Assembly: GCA_002695065.1 (NCBI GenBank)
Contig: NZNW01000013.1
Coordinates: 19,954-83,953 of the forward strand
DNA: 64,000 nt
Direction: 5' to 3'
Origin: Salinicola sp.
GTDB lineage: Bacteria; Pseudomonadota; Gammaproteobacteria; Pseudomonadales; Halomonadaceae
Part shown: positions 1-8,046 of the stretch, one piece after another
How positions within the stretch are numbered: position 1 is the first letter of the stretch
How the letters are laid out: each line of letters opens with the position of its first letter
Program-made: the position numbers and the translations under genes
The notes under the pieces: model-generated
Told to the model about the DNA's origin: nothing
What the model saw: the letters and a program-made list of their open reading frames with translations, nothing else
Database searches by the model: none

Positions 1-1
1 G

Positions 2-886
2 AGGTCGCCGAACCGCGCCAGGCACCTGGAGCGTTGGTTGCCGCTGTGGCTCACCGGGCCCGCCGCCGTGTTCTTCCTGGTGCTGCTGGGCATGCCGCTG
101 CTGATGACGCTGGCGCTATCGTTCTACACCTTCGATTATACCGCCGGGATCGATAAGACACTGACCTTCGCCAACTACGCTGAAGTGCTTTTCGACGGCT
201 ATTTCCACGAGATTTTCCTGCGAACCTACGCCATCAGCCTCGTCACCACGGTGCTCTGTGTGCTGCTGGGCGCGCCCGAGGCCTACATCCTCTATCGCAT
301 GCGTAGCCCCTGGCGATCGATCTTCCTGCTGGTGACGCTAGGGCCGCTGTTGATTTCGGTGGTCGTGCGAACCCTGGGCTGGGTGCTGCTGATCGGCGGC
401 AATGGCCTGCTCAGTCAGCTGTTGCAGGGGCTGGGGTTGGCCGGTTCGCGCGGCGTGAGTCTCATGTACACCCATACCGGGGTGGTGATCGCCATGGTTC
501 ACGTGCTGGTGCCGTTCATGGTGATTTCGGTCTGGGCGTCGTTGCGCAAGGTCGATCTGAGTACCGGAGATGCCGCACTTTCGCTCGGCGCCAAGCCGTT
601 CACCGTGATGCGCCGGGTGATCTTTCCGCAGGTCCTGCCGGGCGTGCTGTCGGGCAGTCTGATCGTGTTCGCGCTGACAGCGAGCTATTTCGCCACGCCC
701 TCGATCATCGGCGGCCGGCGCCTCAAGGTCGTCGCCACCAGCGTCTACGACGAGTACCTCAGCACCATGAACTGGCCGCTGGGTGCATCGATCTCGATCG
801 TGCTGCTGCTGCTCAACGTGATCATCGTCATGAGTTACAGCAGATGGGTAGAGAGGCGTTTTCGCCGCACCCTGGGGGAGGGCTGA
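2..886 (+). CDS. ABC transporter permease, PotB-like (5' end outside window)
   Basis: Inner-membrane permease of a binding-protein-dependent importer of the spermidine/putrescine/opine type. The frame is open to the window edge, with codons before position 38 reading as a plausible basic N-terminus (RHLERW), so the start is probably outside the window. About six hydrophobic segments are visible. The EAA-type loop that docks on the ATPase lies near residues 190-215 (motif SLGAKPFTVMRR followed by FPQVLPG). It is followed after 2 bases by a second permease, as in potBC operons. The substrate cannot be read from the permease; the oxidoreductase genes downstream suggest an amino- or imino-compound such as an opine. 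The ATPase and binding protein are presumably upstream, outside the window. Confidence 0.85.
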   Translation, partial: RSPNRARHLERWLPLWLTGPAAVFFLVLLGMPLLMTLALSFYTFDYTAGIDKTLTFANYAEVLFDGYFHEIFLRTYAISLVTTVLCVLLGAPEAYILYRMRSPWRSIFLLVTLGPLLISVVVRTLGWVLLIGGNGLLSQLLQGLGLAGSRGVSLMYTHTGVVIAMVHVLVPFMVISVWASLRKVDLSTGDAALSLGAKPFTVMRRVIFPQVLPGVLSGSLIVFALTASYFATPSIIGGRRLKVVATSVYDEYLSTMNWPLGASISIVLLLLNVIIVMSYSRWVERRFRRTLGEG

Positions 887-888
887 GC

Positions 889-1695
889 ATGAGTGTCGAC
901 AGCCGTCGCAACGGGCGCCTGGCGCTCGCTTTTCATACCCTGTTCGTGATCTTCCTGCTGGCGCCACTGGTGGTGATAATCCTGGTGGCCTTCACGCCCA
1001 AGGGCTACCTTTCGTATCCTACCGCCGGCTTCTCGCTGCGCTGGTTTCGCGAGATTCTGGAACGGCCCGACTTCATCGACGCCTTCTACCATAGCCTCAA
1101 CCTGGGCATAGTCTCGGCAACGCTGGCGACACTGTTGTCGATCCCGGCGGCGTTGGCGCTGGCGCGTTTCCGTTTCGCGGGGCGCGAGTTTCTCAATGGC
1201 CTGTTCCTCTCCCCGTTGATGATCCCGCACATCGTGCTCGGGGTGGCATTCCTGCGCTTCTTTTCCGAGATCGGTATCGGCGGCACCTTCGCCTCGCTGG
1301 TATTAGCCCACGTCATCATCGTCATGCCCTACACGCTCCGCCTGGTGCTGGCGGCGGTGATGGGGCTCGATCGCGAGACGGAGCGCGCCGCCGTTTCGCT
1401 GGGGGCGAACCCGTTCACCAGCTTTCGTCGGATCACCTTGCCGCAGATGCTGCCCGGCGTCGCAGGTGGCTGGATGCTGGCCTTCATCACCAGCTTCGAC
1501 GAACTCACCATGACCGTGTTCGTCGCCTCGCCGAGCAACACCACACTGCCGGTCAAGATGTACAACTACATCGAGCAGACCATCGATCCGCTGCTGGCCT
1601 CGGTATCGACCGTGATCATCGTGCTGACCGTGGCGTTCATGCTGGTGCTGGATCGCTTCTATGGCCTGGATCGGGTGCTGAGCGGCAAGGGTTAG
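889..1695 (+). CDS. ABC transporter permease, PotC-like
   Basis: Second inner-membrane permease, 268 residues from the ATG at 889. That start sits 2 bases after the previous stop, which is typical of translational coupling; an upstream GTG/ATG in frame would overlap the first permease and is less likely. Six transmembrane helices are visible. The EAA loop (SLGANPFTSFRR, then LPQMLPG) lies near residue 180. It should pair with the preceding PotB-like subunit to form the channel of a polyamine/opine-type importer. The downstream flavoprotein genes on the same strand start about 95 bp further on, so import and oxidation of one substrate is the likely joint role; this is inferred from context. 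Confidence 0.87.
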   Translation: MSVDSRRNGRLALAFHTLFVIFLLAPLVVIILVAFTPKGYLSYPTAGFSLRWFREILERPDFIDAFYHSLNLGIVSATLATLLSIPAALALARFRFAGREFLNGLFLSPLMIPHIVLGVAFLRFFSEIGIGGTFASLVLAHVIIVMPYTLRLVLAAVMGLDRETERAAVSLGANPFTSFRRITLPQMLPGVAGGWMLAFITSFDELTMTVFVASPSNTTLPVKMYNYIEQTIDPLLASVSTVIIVLTVAFMLVLDRFYGLDRVLSGKG

Positions 1696-1790
1696 AGCAG
1701 GGGTTCGGCGTTCGCGCGTCGAGCCGGGGCGACCGCCGTTCATGGCGGTGCAATCGAATCGGTGACAGCCGTCAGGGCTTGGGATGGGTT

Positions 1791-2909
1791 ATGGCGAATT
1801 ACGATTTTGCGGTGGTCGGTGGCGGTCTGGTCGGTAGCGCCATCGCCTACGGATTGTGCGGCGAGGGACATCGGGTCGTCGTGATGGACGAGGGCGACGT
1901 CGCCTATCGCGCGTCGCGGGGCAACTTCGGCCTGGTGTGGATCCAGAGCAAGGGGTTGGGCATGCCCAACTATTCGGACTGGAGCCAGAGTTCGTCACGA
2001 CTGTGGCTCGAACTGGCGCCTGAGCTCAAGGAGTTGACCGGCATCGATGTCCAGCACCAGCGCAGCGGTGGCGTGCATATCTGCCACACCGAACGGGAGT
2101 GGCTGCAGCGCCGCGAGACGATGGATCGGCTATCGCGCGAGACCGAAGGGCGGTTTCATTTCGAGATGCTCGATCACCGGGCGCTGGCGTCGCTGGTGCC
2201 CGCGATCGGGGGTGATGTCTTCGGCGCCTCGTGGACGCCAATGGATGGCCACGCCAACCCACTCTACCTGTTGCGTGCGCTGCATGCCGGAATTCACCAG
2301 CGGGACGGTGAATATCGCCGTGGGGGCCCGGTGCGTCGTATCGCGCGGGACGGTGGGGCGTTCCGGCTCGAACGGGATGGCGAGAGTGTCCACTGCCAAC
2401 GGGTGGTGCTGGCCGCCGGTCTGGGCAACAGAGGGCTGGCGGAGCAGGTTGGACTCGAGGCACCGCTGCTGCCCAACCGCGGCGAGGTGATGATCACCGA
2501 GCGCGTCGCACCGCTGCTGGACATCCCCACGACCTACCTGCGCCAGACTGGCGAGGGTTCACTGCAGATCGGCGACTCCCACGAGGATGTCGGCATGAAC
2601 GACGGCACCCGCACCGAAGTCCTGGCGGATATCGCGCAGCGGGCGTTACGGGCCTTTCCTCGCCTGCGCGATGTGCGCATCGTCCGGAGCTGGGGAGCGT
2701 TGCGGGTGATGACGCCGGACGGCTGTCCGATCTACCAGGCCTCCGTCACTCATCCGGGAGCCTACCTGGCTTGCTGCCACAGCGGCGTGACGCTGGCGGC
2801 GGCACATGCCAAACGTCTCGCCCCCTGGATCGGCGGCGGCGAATACCCCGAGGAGATCGTCCCACTCACCGCGGAGAGATTCCATGTTCGCGTATCTGAA
2901 ACGGCCTGA
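1791..2909 (+). CDS. FAD-dependent oxidoreductase, DAO family
   Basis: Flavoprotein of the D-amino-acid-oxidase (DAO) fold, 372 residues from the ATG at 1791; a TTG four codons earlier is a weaker start. An N-terminal Rossmann dinucleotide motif (VVGGGLVGSAIA) is at residues 8-19, and the usual C-terminal segment carrying the substrate-side cap and FAD contacts (SWGALRVMTPDG) is near residue 300. This family oxidises amines or imino acids (glycine, sarcosine, opines, D-hydroxyproline). The 3' end overlaps the next gene, a 2Fe-2S protein, by 26 bp, so it belongs to a multi-subunit oxidase/dehydrogenase operon. A second DAO homologue lies at 4607, so the cluster has two such subunits. Confidence 0.85.
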   Translation: MANYDFAVVGGGLVGSAIAYGLCGEGHRVVVMDEGDVAYRASRGNFGLVWIQSKGLGMPNYSDWSQSSSRLWLELAPELKELTGIDVQHQRSGGVHICHTEREWLQRRETMDRLSRETEGRFHFEMLDHRALASLVPAIGGDVFGASWTPMDGHANPLYLLRALHAGIHQRDGEYRRGGPVRRIARDGGAFRLERDGESVHCQRVVLAAGLGNRGLAEQVGLEAPLLPNRGEVMITERVAPLLDIPTTYLRQTGEGSLQIGDSHEDVGMNDGTRTEVLADIAQRALRAFPRLRDVRIVRSWGALRVMTPDGCPIYQASVTHPGAYLACCHSGVTLAAAHAKRLAPWIGGGEYPEEIVPLTAERFHVRVSETA

Positions 2910-3183
2910 AGAGGGCCGTACCGTCACCATCGAGTATGAGGGTCGAAAGCTGATCGCCAGGGCCGGAGACACGGTTGCGGCGGCACTCCTCGCGTCCGGT
3001 ATCGATCGCTTCCGGTCCACGCCGGTCAGCCAGTCGCCGCGAGGCCCGTGGTGCATGATGGGCGCCTGTTTCGATTGCCTGCTGGAGATCGATGGTGTGC
3101 CCAACCGCCAGGGATGTCAGGTTACGGTGGTCGAGGGCATGACGGTGAGAAGCCAGCAAGGCGCACGGAGGGTCTCGCCATGA
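2884..3183 (+). CDS. (2Fe-2S)-binding subunit, HcnA/opine-oxidase small-subunit type
   Basis: Small ferredoxin-like electron-transfer subunit of 99 residues (Fer2_4 fold). A cysteine cluster C-x4-C-x2-C followed by a fourth cysteine 12-13 residues later is visible around residues 56-78 (WCMMGACFDC, then NRQGC), as expected for a plant-type 2Fe-2S centre. The ATG at 2884 follows GGAGAG at a suitable distance and lies inside the end of the upstream DAO gene. The 3' end overlaps the next gene by ATGA. In HcnABC and opine/D-hydroxyproline dehydrogenases an equivalent small subunit links the two flavoproteins. Confidence 0.85.
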   Translation: MFAYLKRPEEGRTVTIEYEGRKLIARAGDTVAAALLASGIDRFRSTPVSQSPRGPWCMMGACFDCLLEIDGVPNRQGCQVTVVEGMTVRSQQGARRVSP

Positions 3184-4610
3184 AGACGATTCCACTGGCG
3201 ATTATCGGTGCCGGCCCGGCTGGGATTGCGGCGGCGCTAACCGCAGCACGCCATGGGCTGAAGCCGGTCGTTTTCGATGAGCAGCCCGCACCCGGCGGAC
3301 AGATCTACCGGGCACTGGAATCGACGCCGCTGCGCGATCCCGAACTGCTGGGCCAGGATTACTGGCACGGACGATCGTTGATCGAGGCACTGCGACGCGA
3401 GTCGGTCGACTATCGCCCCGGCCATATGGTGTGGCAGTTGACCCGGGATGGTGAGATCGGCGTGCTCGCAGGTGACACCGCAGCGTTGATCCGGGCCGAG
3501 CGCATCGTTCTCGCCACCGGTGCCCAGGAACGGCCATTTCCCGTCCCCGGCTGGACGCTGCCCGGCGTCATGGGCGCCGGCGCCGCTCAGGTACTGCTCA
3601 AGACCTCCGGTGTCGTCGCCCAGGCTCCCATGGTCCTGGCCGGTAGCGGGCCTCTGCTCTATCTGGTGGCGGTGCAGTACCTGCGTGCCGGGGCGAAAGT
3701 TGCCGCCATTCTCGAGACGACATCGAAGGAGAACCGGCGACTGGCCCTGGCGCATATCGGCGGGGCCATCAGAGGCTGGCGCTACCTGAAGAAAGGGGCG
3801 GAGCTACTGCGCGAACTGAAGCGCGCCGGGGTCCGTCACGAGCGTCACGTCGTCGCGTTGCGCGCCGAGGGTGATGAGACGCTGACCGGCGTGGGTTGGC
3901 GGACGGCCGACCGACCCGACGACTGGCAGCACTGCGAGGCGACCACGCTGCTGCTCCATCACGGCGTGGTGCCCAACGTCCAGATGACCAGAGCGCTTGG
4001 CGGCGCGCACGACTGGTCCGAACAGCAGCTCTGCTGGCGGCCGCGGCGGGATGCGTTCGGCCGCAGCGACATCGAGAACTTCTTCATCGCTGGTGACGGT
4101 GGCGGGATCGGAGGAGCACGCGCGGCCCAACTTCAGGGCGAGCTAGCGGCGTTGGCGGCGCTCGAATCGCTGGGCCATATCGATGGCCCCACGCTGGCAC
4201 GCGAGGCTGCGCCAGCACGCAGGAAACTCGACGCAGAGCTCGTCGTTCGTCCCTTCCTGGATGCCCTCTATCGGCCAGGCGACAGCTGGCGACGGCCGGA
4301 CGACGACGTCGTGGTCTGCCGTTGCGAGGAGATCTCCGCCGGCGAGATCCGCCGCGTCGCCAAGCTCGGCTGTGCGGGCCCCAATCAGATGAAGTCTTTC
4401 ACCCGCTGCGGCATGGGGCCCTGTCAGGGACGCTTGTGTGGTCTGACGGTGAGCGAGATCCTCGCTGCGGAAAACGACCAGAGTCTGGAGCAGACCGGCT
4501 ACTACCGCCTGCGTCCGCCTTTCAAGCCCATCACTTTGGGGCAACTGGCCAGCGCGGCGGGGGGTGCCCCGGAAGCGCCGGCGCGGAACGAGACCGAGAC
4601 CGCTTCGTGA
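3180..4610 (+). CDS. NAD(P)/FAD-dependent oxidoreductase, HcnB/OoxA-like alpha subunit
   Basis: Protein of 476 residues from the ATG at 3180 (ATGA overlap with the 2Fe-2S gene). The N-terminal FAD motif IIGAGPAGIAAA and the following PAPGGQIY stretch are typical of this family. A second nucleotide-binding region (LAGSGPLLYLVA) is near residue 155. The C-terminus carries a BFD-like 2Fe-2S domain with cysteines CRCEE, then a C-x4-C pair (CGMGPC) and CG, near residues 380-425. This matches the large subunit of opine oxidase, hydrogen cyanide synthase HcnB and D-hydroxyproline dehydrogenase. It probably passes electrons from the DAO subunit to the respiratory chain. Which of the two DAO subunits it partners cannot be told from sequence. 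Confidence 0.87.
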   Translation: MKTIPLAIIGAGPAGIAAALTAARHGLKPVVFDEQPAPGGQIYRALESTPLRDPELLGQDYWHGRSLIEALRRESVDYRPGHMVWQLTRDGEIGVLAGDTAALIRAERIVLATGAQERPFPVPGWTLPGVMGAGAAQVLLKTSGVVAQAPMVLAGSGPLLYLVAVQYLRAGAKVAAILETTSKENRRLALAHIGGAIRGWRYLKKGAELLRELKRAGVRHERHVVALRAEGDETLTGVGWRTADRPDDWQHCEATTLLLHHGVVPNVQMTRALGGAHDWSEQQLCWRPRRDAFGRSDIENFFIAGDGGGIGGARAAQLQGELAALAALESLGHIDGPTLAREAAPARRKLDAELVVRPFLDALYRPGDSWRRPDDDVVVCRCEEISAGEIRRVAKLGCAGPNQMKSFTRCGMGPCQGRLCGLTVSEILAAENDQSLEQTGYYRLRPPFKPITLGQLASAAGGAPEAPARNETETAS

Positions 4611-5758
4611 AGCCCACGGCGCTAGTCATCGGGGGCGGTCTACATGGCGCGAGCGCGGCGACGCAACTGGCGCGTAGCGGCTTCCGGGTGACCGTGGTCG
4701 AGAAGAACTACGCCGGTCGGCACGCCTCCGGCGTCAATGCCGGGGGCGTGAGGCGGCTGGGCCGGCATCCCGCCGAAATCCCGCTGGCGGTCGCTGCCCT
4801 CGCGCGCTGGCAGCGACTCGAAACGCTGATCGGCGACGATGGCGGATTCCATCCCTGCGGCCAGATCAAGGTGGCCGAGAACGACGAGGACATGGCCAGG
4901 TTGGTGTCGCGTGCGGCCGAGGTCCGCGAGCTCGGCTTCGATCATGAAATCATCCTCTCCCGGGAAGAGCTGCGCCGACGCGTGCCGGCAGTGGCACCGC
5001 ACTGCGTGGGCGCGCTGGCCTGCGATGGCGATGGTGCGGCCAATCCCTACCGCACGCTGACCGCTTGGCGTCGACAGTCACAGCGCGAAGGTGCGATATG
5101 GCGGGAAGGCGTGCAGGTGACCCGCGTGGACCGGGTCCCCGGTGGCGGCTGGCGACTCTCCACCGATCATCCCGATCTGCCCGGCCTGGATGCCGATTGG
5201 CTGATCAACTGCGCCGGCGGCTGGGCGGGTGGGTTGTGTGGGGCACTCGACGAGTGCGTGGCGATGCAGCCCCAGGCGTTGATGCTGACGATCACCGAGC
5301 GCGTGACGCCGTTTCTCGGCCCGGTGATCGGCAGCGCATCGCGCGCGCTGTCATTCAAGCAGATGGACAACGGCAGCGTGATGATCGGCGGCGGCATCGC
5401 GGGATGCATCGATACCGGCGGCGAGCATGCAGACGTGCGCCTGGCGGGCCTGGCCCAGAACGTGCAGACCGCGCTTGGGCTGTTCCCGTTCATGCGCGAC
5501 GTTCGCGTGGTGCGCACCTGGGCGGGTATCGAGGGGGTGACCGGGGATGGCATTCCCGTGCTGGGCCTGAGCTGGCGACATCCGAGGCTGATCCACTCCT
5601 TCGGCTACTCGGCCCACGGCTTCCAGTTGTCGGCCATTACCGGCGAAATCGTCCGGGACCTCGCGCTGGAGCGGGAACCCGCGTTGCCGATCGCGCCGTT
5701 CGACATACGACGTTTCGATTCGTCCTCCGCGGCTGCGCGGGCGAGTCATACACACTGA
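4607..5758 (+). CDS. FAD-dependent oxidoreductase, HcnC/OoxB-like DAO subunit
   Basis: Protein of 383 residues starting at the GTG at 4607, overlapping the previous stop by four bases (GTGA), so it is translationally coupled. The N-terminal FAD motif VIGGGLHGASAA and the catalytic-domain segment near residue 305 (TWAGIEGVTGDGIPVLG) identify a DAO-fold flavoprotein, the catalytic beta subunit of opine-oxidase/HCN-synthase-like complexes. The operon order (2Fe-2S, alpha, beta) is that of HcnABC, but an HCN-synthase function is unlikely beside polyamine-type permeases and RidA. A substrate such as an opine, imino acid or D-hydroxyproline is a better guess. Confidence 0.85.
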   Translation: MKPTALVIGGGLHGASAATQLARSGFRVTVVEKNYAGRHASGVNAGGVRRLGRHPAEIPLAVAALARWQRLETLIGDDGGFHPCGQIKVAENDEDMARLVSRAAEVRELGFDHEIILSREELRRRVPAVAPHCVGALACDGDGAANPYRTLTAWRRQSQREGAIWREGVQVTRVDRVPGGGWRLSTDHPDLPGLDADWLINCAGGWAGGLCGALDECVAMQPQALMLTITERVTPFLGPVIGSASRALSFKQMDNGSVMIGGGIAGCIDTGGEHADVRLAGLAQNVQTALGLFPFMRDVRVVRTWAGIEGVTGDGIPVLGLSWRHPRLIHSFGYSAHGFQLSAITGEIVRDLALEREPALPIAPFDIRRFDSSSAAARASHTH

Positions 5759-5806
5759 CGGCATCGGCCGTCGACTTTTCGACAGCGATCGACAGGAGCG
5801 TTCTTC

Positions 5807-6157
5807 ATGAGCGATATCAAGCGTCATATTCCGACACCCATCATGCACCGTGTGGTCGAGGCCAACGGTTTTCTGTTCCTGGGAGGAATCGTGGCCGAGG
5901 ACCGGTCTCAGGACATGGCAGGGCAGACTCGCCAGATTCTGGACAAGATCGATGCCTACCTCGCCGAGGCGGGTTCCGACAAGCACAAGATCGTCGCGGC
6001 GACGCTCTATGCGACCGACCTAGGGCAGAAGGATGCCATGAACGATGTCTGGAAGGTCTGGCTGGATCCGGCGCCATTGCCGGCGCGGGCAACCCTGGGC
6101 GTGAGCGATCTGGCTCCGGGTGCGCTACTGGAGGTGGTCGTCACTGCGGTCAAGTGA
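5807..6157 (+). CDS. RidA family protein (enamine/imine deaminase type)
   Basis: Protein of 116 residues with RidA/YjgF features: TLYATDL near residue 66 and a PARATLGVSDLAPGALLEVVV segment, with the conserved arginine replaced in a typical sub-family context. The ATG at 5807 follows CAGGAG at 9 bases. RidA proteins hydrolyse reactive 2-imino acids made by amino-acid or opine oxidases, which fits the position 48 bp behind a DAO-type oxidase. It would clear the imine released by the flavoenzymes. The last 33 bp overlap the 3' end of the opposite-strand amidotransferase gene. Confidence 0.88.
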   Translation: MSDIKRHIPTPIMHRVVEANGFLFLGGIVAEDRSQDMAGQTRQILDKIDAYLAEAGSDKHKIVAATLYATDLGQKDAMNDVWKVWLDPAPLPARATLGVSDLAPGALLEVVVTAVK

Positions 6158-6916
6158 TCGGCCGTCATCCCCGGGGCTTTGCATCGGGGTGGCAGCCCCC
6201 GTTCGGGCCGCATCCACCAGCGCCCGGATCAACCGTTGTTGCGAGCGGCTGAAGAGCAGGAACTCCGGATGCCACTGCACGCCAATGAGAAAGGGGTGGC
6301 GGTCGCTCTCGATCGCCTGCACCAGGTCGTCGCGGTCATGGGCGACCACCTTCAGCCCGTCCCCCGGCCGATCCACCGCTTGGTGGTGAAGGCTGTTCAC
6401 GTGGCAGTAGCGGCGGTTGAGAATGTCGGCCAGCTGGCTGAATGGCTCGATCTCGATGCGCTTGCGCGGCAGCACCATGCGCCGGTTCCTAATGTGGCGA
6501 TAGGTCGTCTGGATGTCCTCGATCAGGCTGCCACCGCAGTGGATGTTGATGATCTGGGCGCCGCGACAGATGCCCAGGATCGGTATCCGCTCCGGTAGAT
6601 AGCGGGCCAGCAGTTCGAGTTCGAGCTCGTCGCGGGCGGGGTCGATGCGAACGTCGAGTTGCATCTCGCCGCCGTAGCGCTGGGCACCGATATCGTCGCC
6701 CCCGCCGATGATCAGGCCGTCCACCGGCCGTCGCAGCGGACGCGCGGGCGAGATCCGCAGCGGCCTGCCTCCGGCGCGCCAGACCGAGATCCAGTCGCAC
6801 CACCAGGCCAGGAAGCTCTTGTGATCCGAGGTGGTGATACCGATCAGCGGCCGGCTCGTCCTGCGTGTCGATCCGGATCGCCGTTTACGTTCGGATTGGG
6901 CTTGCGTCGAATCCAT
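6125..6916 (-). CDS. Class-I glutamine amidotransferase / gamma-glutamyl hydrolase (PuuD-like)
   Basis: Protein of 263 residues from the ATG at 6916-6914. It has the full peptidase C26 triad: a nucleophile elbow GICRGAQ with its Cys, and QWHPEF supplying His and Glu. The oxyanion-type GGGDDIG stretch is near residue 70. Relatives such as PuuD cleave gamma-glutamyl amides. The start overlaps the stop of the upstream amidoligase by one base (TGATG), so the two are co-translated. A ligase that makes a gamma-glutamyl or similar amide next to a hydrolase that cuts one is a recurrent pairing in bacterial genomes. The 3' end overlaps ridA convergently by 33 bp. Arg/Lys-rich residues before the domain (about 8-25) may be a non-domain tail. 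Confidence 0.85.
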   Translation of the reverse strand: MDSTQAQSERKRRSGSTRRTSRPLIGITTSDHKSFLAWWCDWISVWRAGGRPLRISPARPLRRPVDGLIIGGGDDIGAQRYGGEMQLDVRIDPARDELELELLARYLPERIPILGICRGAQIINIHCGGSLIEDIQTTYRHIRNRRMVLPRKRIEIEPFSQLADILNRRYCHVNSLHHQAVDRPGDGLKVVAHDRDDLVQAIESDRHPFLIGVQWHPEFLLFSRSQQRLIRALVDAARTGAATPMQSPGDDGRSLDRSDDHLQ

Positions 6917-7920
6917 CAGTGGCGCATCCAGTGGCGCAGGGAGTCGAGCCAGCGGCTCAGGGTCGGCTGGGTGAGGTGCGCGCGGTAGGCGGCGCTGCGT
7001 TCCGCCAGGCGGTCCGGATCGGCGGCCAGGCGTTCGACTTCGGCCCAGCGATTCCATTCGACGCTCACGCCCCACTCCGGGTCCGAGAGCGCGGCGTTGG
7101 GGAGGCGGTAATGATAGGTCGGCCGGGGCTTGACCAGCGTCTCCCGGAGCAGCGCGTTGGGGTGGTCCGGCATCAGCCAGGCGAACAGCGGCAGCAGATC
7201 CAGCTCACGGTTGCGGGTCGGGTTGGCAACCAGGTAGTCGTCGATCAGCGCCTGCAGCGTGGGAGCGTAGTCCGGCGCCAGTATCCGGCGGGTGTAGTCG
7301 CTGTGGAACGGGCGTGTATGGGGCAGCATGTCCCGCGTCACGTCGACGACGATCTCGTCGCGCAGCCAGTCGGCGAGTATCAGATAGGCTCGCAGGTAGG
7401 CCACCACGCTCTCGACGTCGGGAGAGGGGATTTCCGGGTTGAGGTGGAGACCGAAGCCGTACAGCAGGCTGGCATCGGTACCCTCCGCCCCGTGCCGGCG
7501 CAGCGCCGCGAACAGCTCGTCCAGGCGCTCCAGTTCATGCCAGGGAATCGGCGGGCAGACGATCTCCGTCGGCACCAGGCCCGCCACCATGTCGCCCAGC
7601 CACTCCCGGGTGCGGCTGTGCAGGCTGGCACGCAGATGCTCGCCGATGCCCGGCGGCTGGCCGTCGATGGCGCGGGCACGGTCGAGCAAGCGCTCGTCCG
7701 GATGGACGTACTTGCTGTCCAGTTCGACATGGAAGACGCCCCATGGCGTCCCGGTCACCTGAAGGCGATGCGCGCTATGCTGCTGGACGCGACCGCCGAA
7801 CGTCATCTCGACCAGGCGTGCCGCCTGAATGGGGCCGATGCCGGCGAACTCGATCTCGACACCGACCCGGCGCGGCTGGTCGTCGGCGTTGGTGGTGTAC
7901 GTTGGCGCGGTGAGAGACAC
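6916..7920 (-). CDS. Amidoligase family protein (GS-like fold)
   Basis: Protein of 334 residues when read from the GTG at 7920-7918, chosen because AAGGAG lies six bases before it; the frame stays open to a GTG at 7980 without a good ribosome site. The GVEIEF motif near residue 20 and a second acidic strand FHVELDSKY near residue 62 match the metal/ATP-binding strands of the glutamine-synthetase-like Amidoligase_2 family. HLNPEIP near residue 158 is another family-type motif. The family is predicted to form amide bonds between a carboxylate and an amine; no substrate is established for this branch to my knowledge. It is one-base coupled to the class-I amidotransferase downstream. Confidence 0.83.
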   Translation of the reverse strand: MSLTAPTYTTNADDQPRRVGVEIEFAGIGPIQAARLVEMTFGGRVQQHSAHRLQVTGTPWGVFHVELDSKYVHPDERLLDRARAIDGQPPGIGEHLRASLHSRTREWLGDMVAGLVPTEIVCPPIPWHELERLDELFAALRRHGAEGTDASLLYGFGLHLNPEIPSPDVESVVAYLRAYLILADWLRDEIVVDVTRDMLPHTRPFHSDYTRRILAPDYAPTLQALIDDYLVANPTRNRELDLLPLFAWLMPDHPNALLRETLVKPRPTYHYRLPNAALSDPEWGVSVEWNRWAEVERLAADPDRLAERSAAYRAHLTQPTLSRWLDSLRHWMRH

Positions 7921-8046
7921 GATGGGCTCCTTGCCGATTGCTGTCGCCTGGATGAGCGTCGAATGGGCGCCGGAAGACACGGCAACGGCGTTGGCAGAGC
8001 GGTGATTCGCTCCGCTAAGCCTAGCAGTCCTGGCAGGGGATGACAG

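Noticed and set aside
1791..6157. Hydrogen cyanide synthase (hcnABC)
   Set aside because: Subunit types match, but an extra DAO gene, RidA and polyamine-type permeases point to opine/imino-acid oxidation instead.
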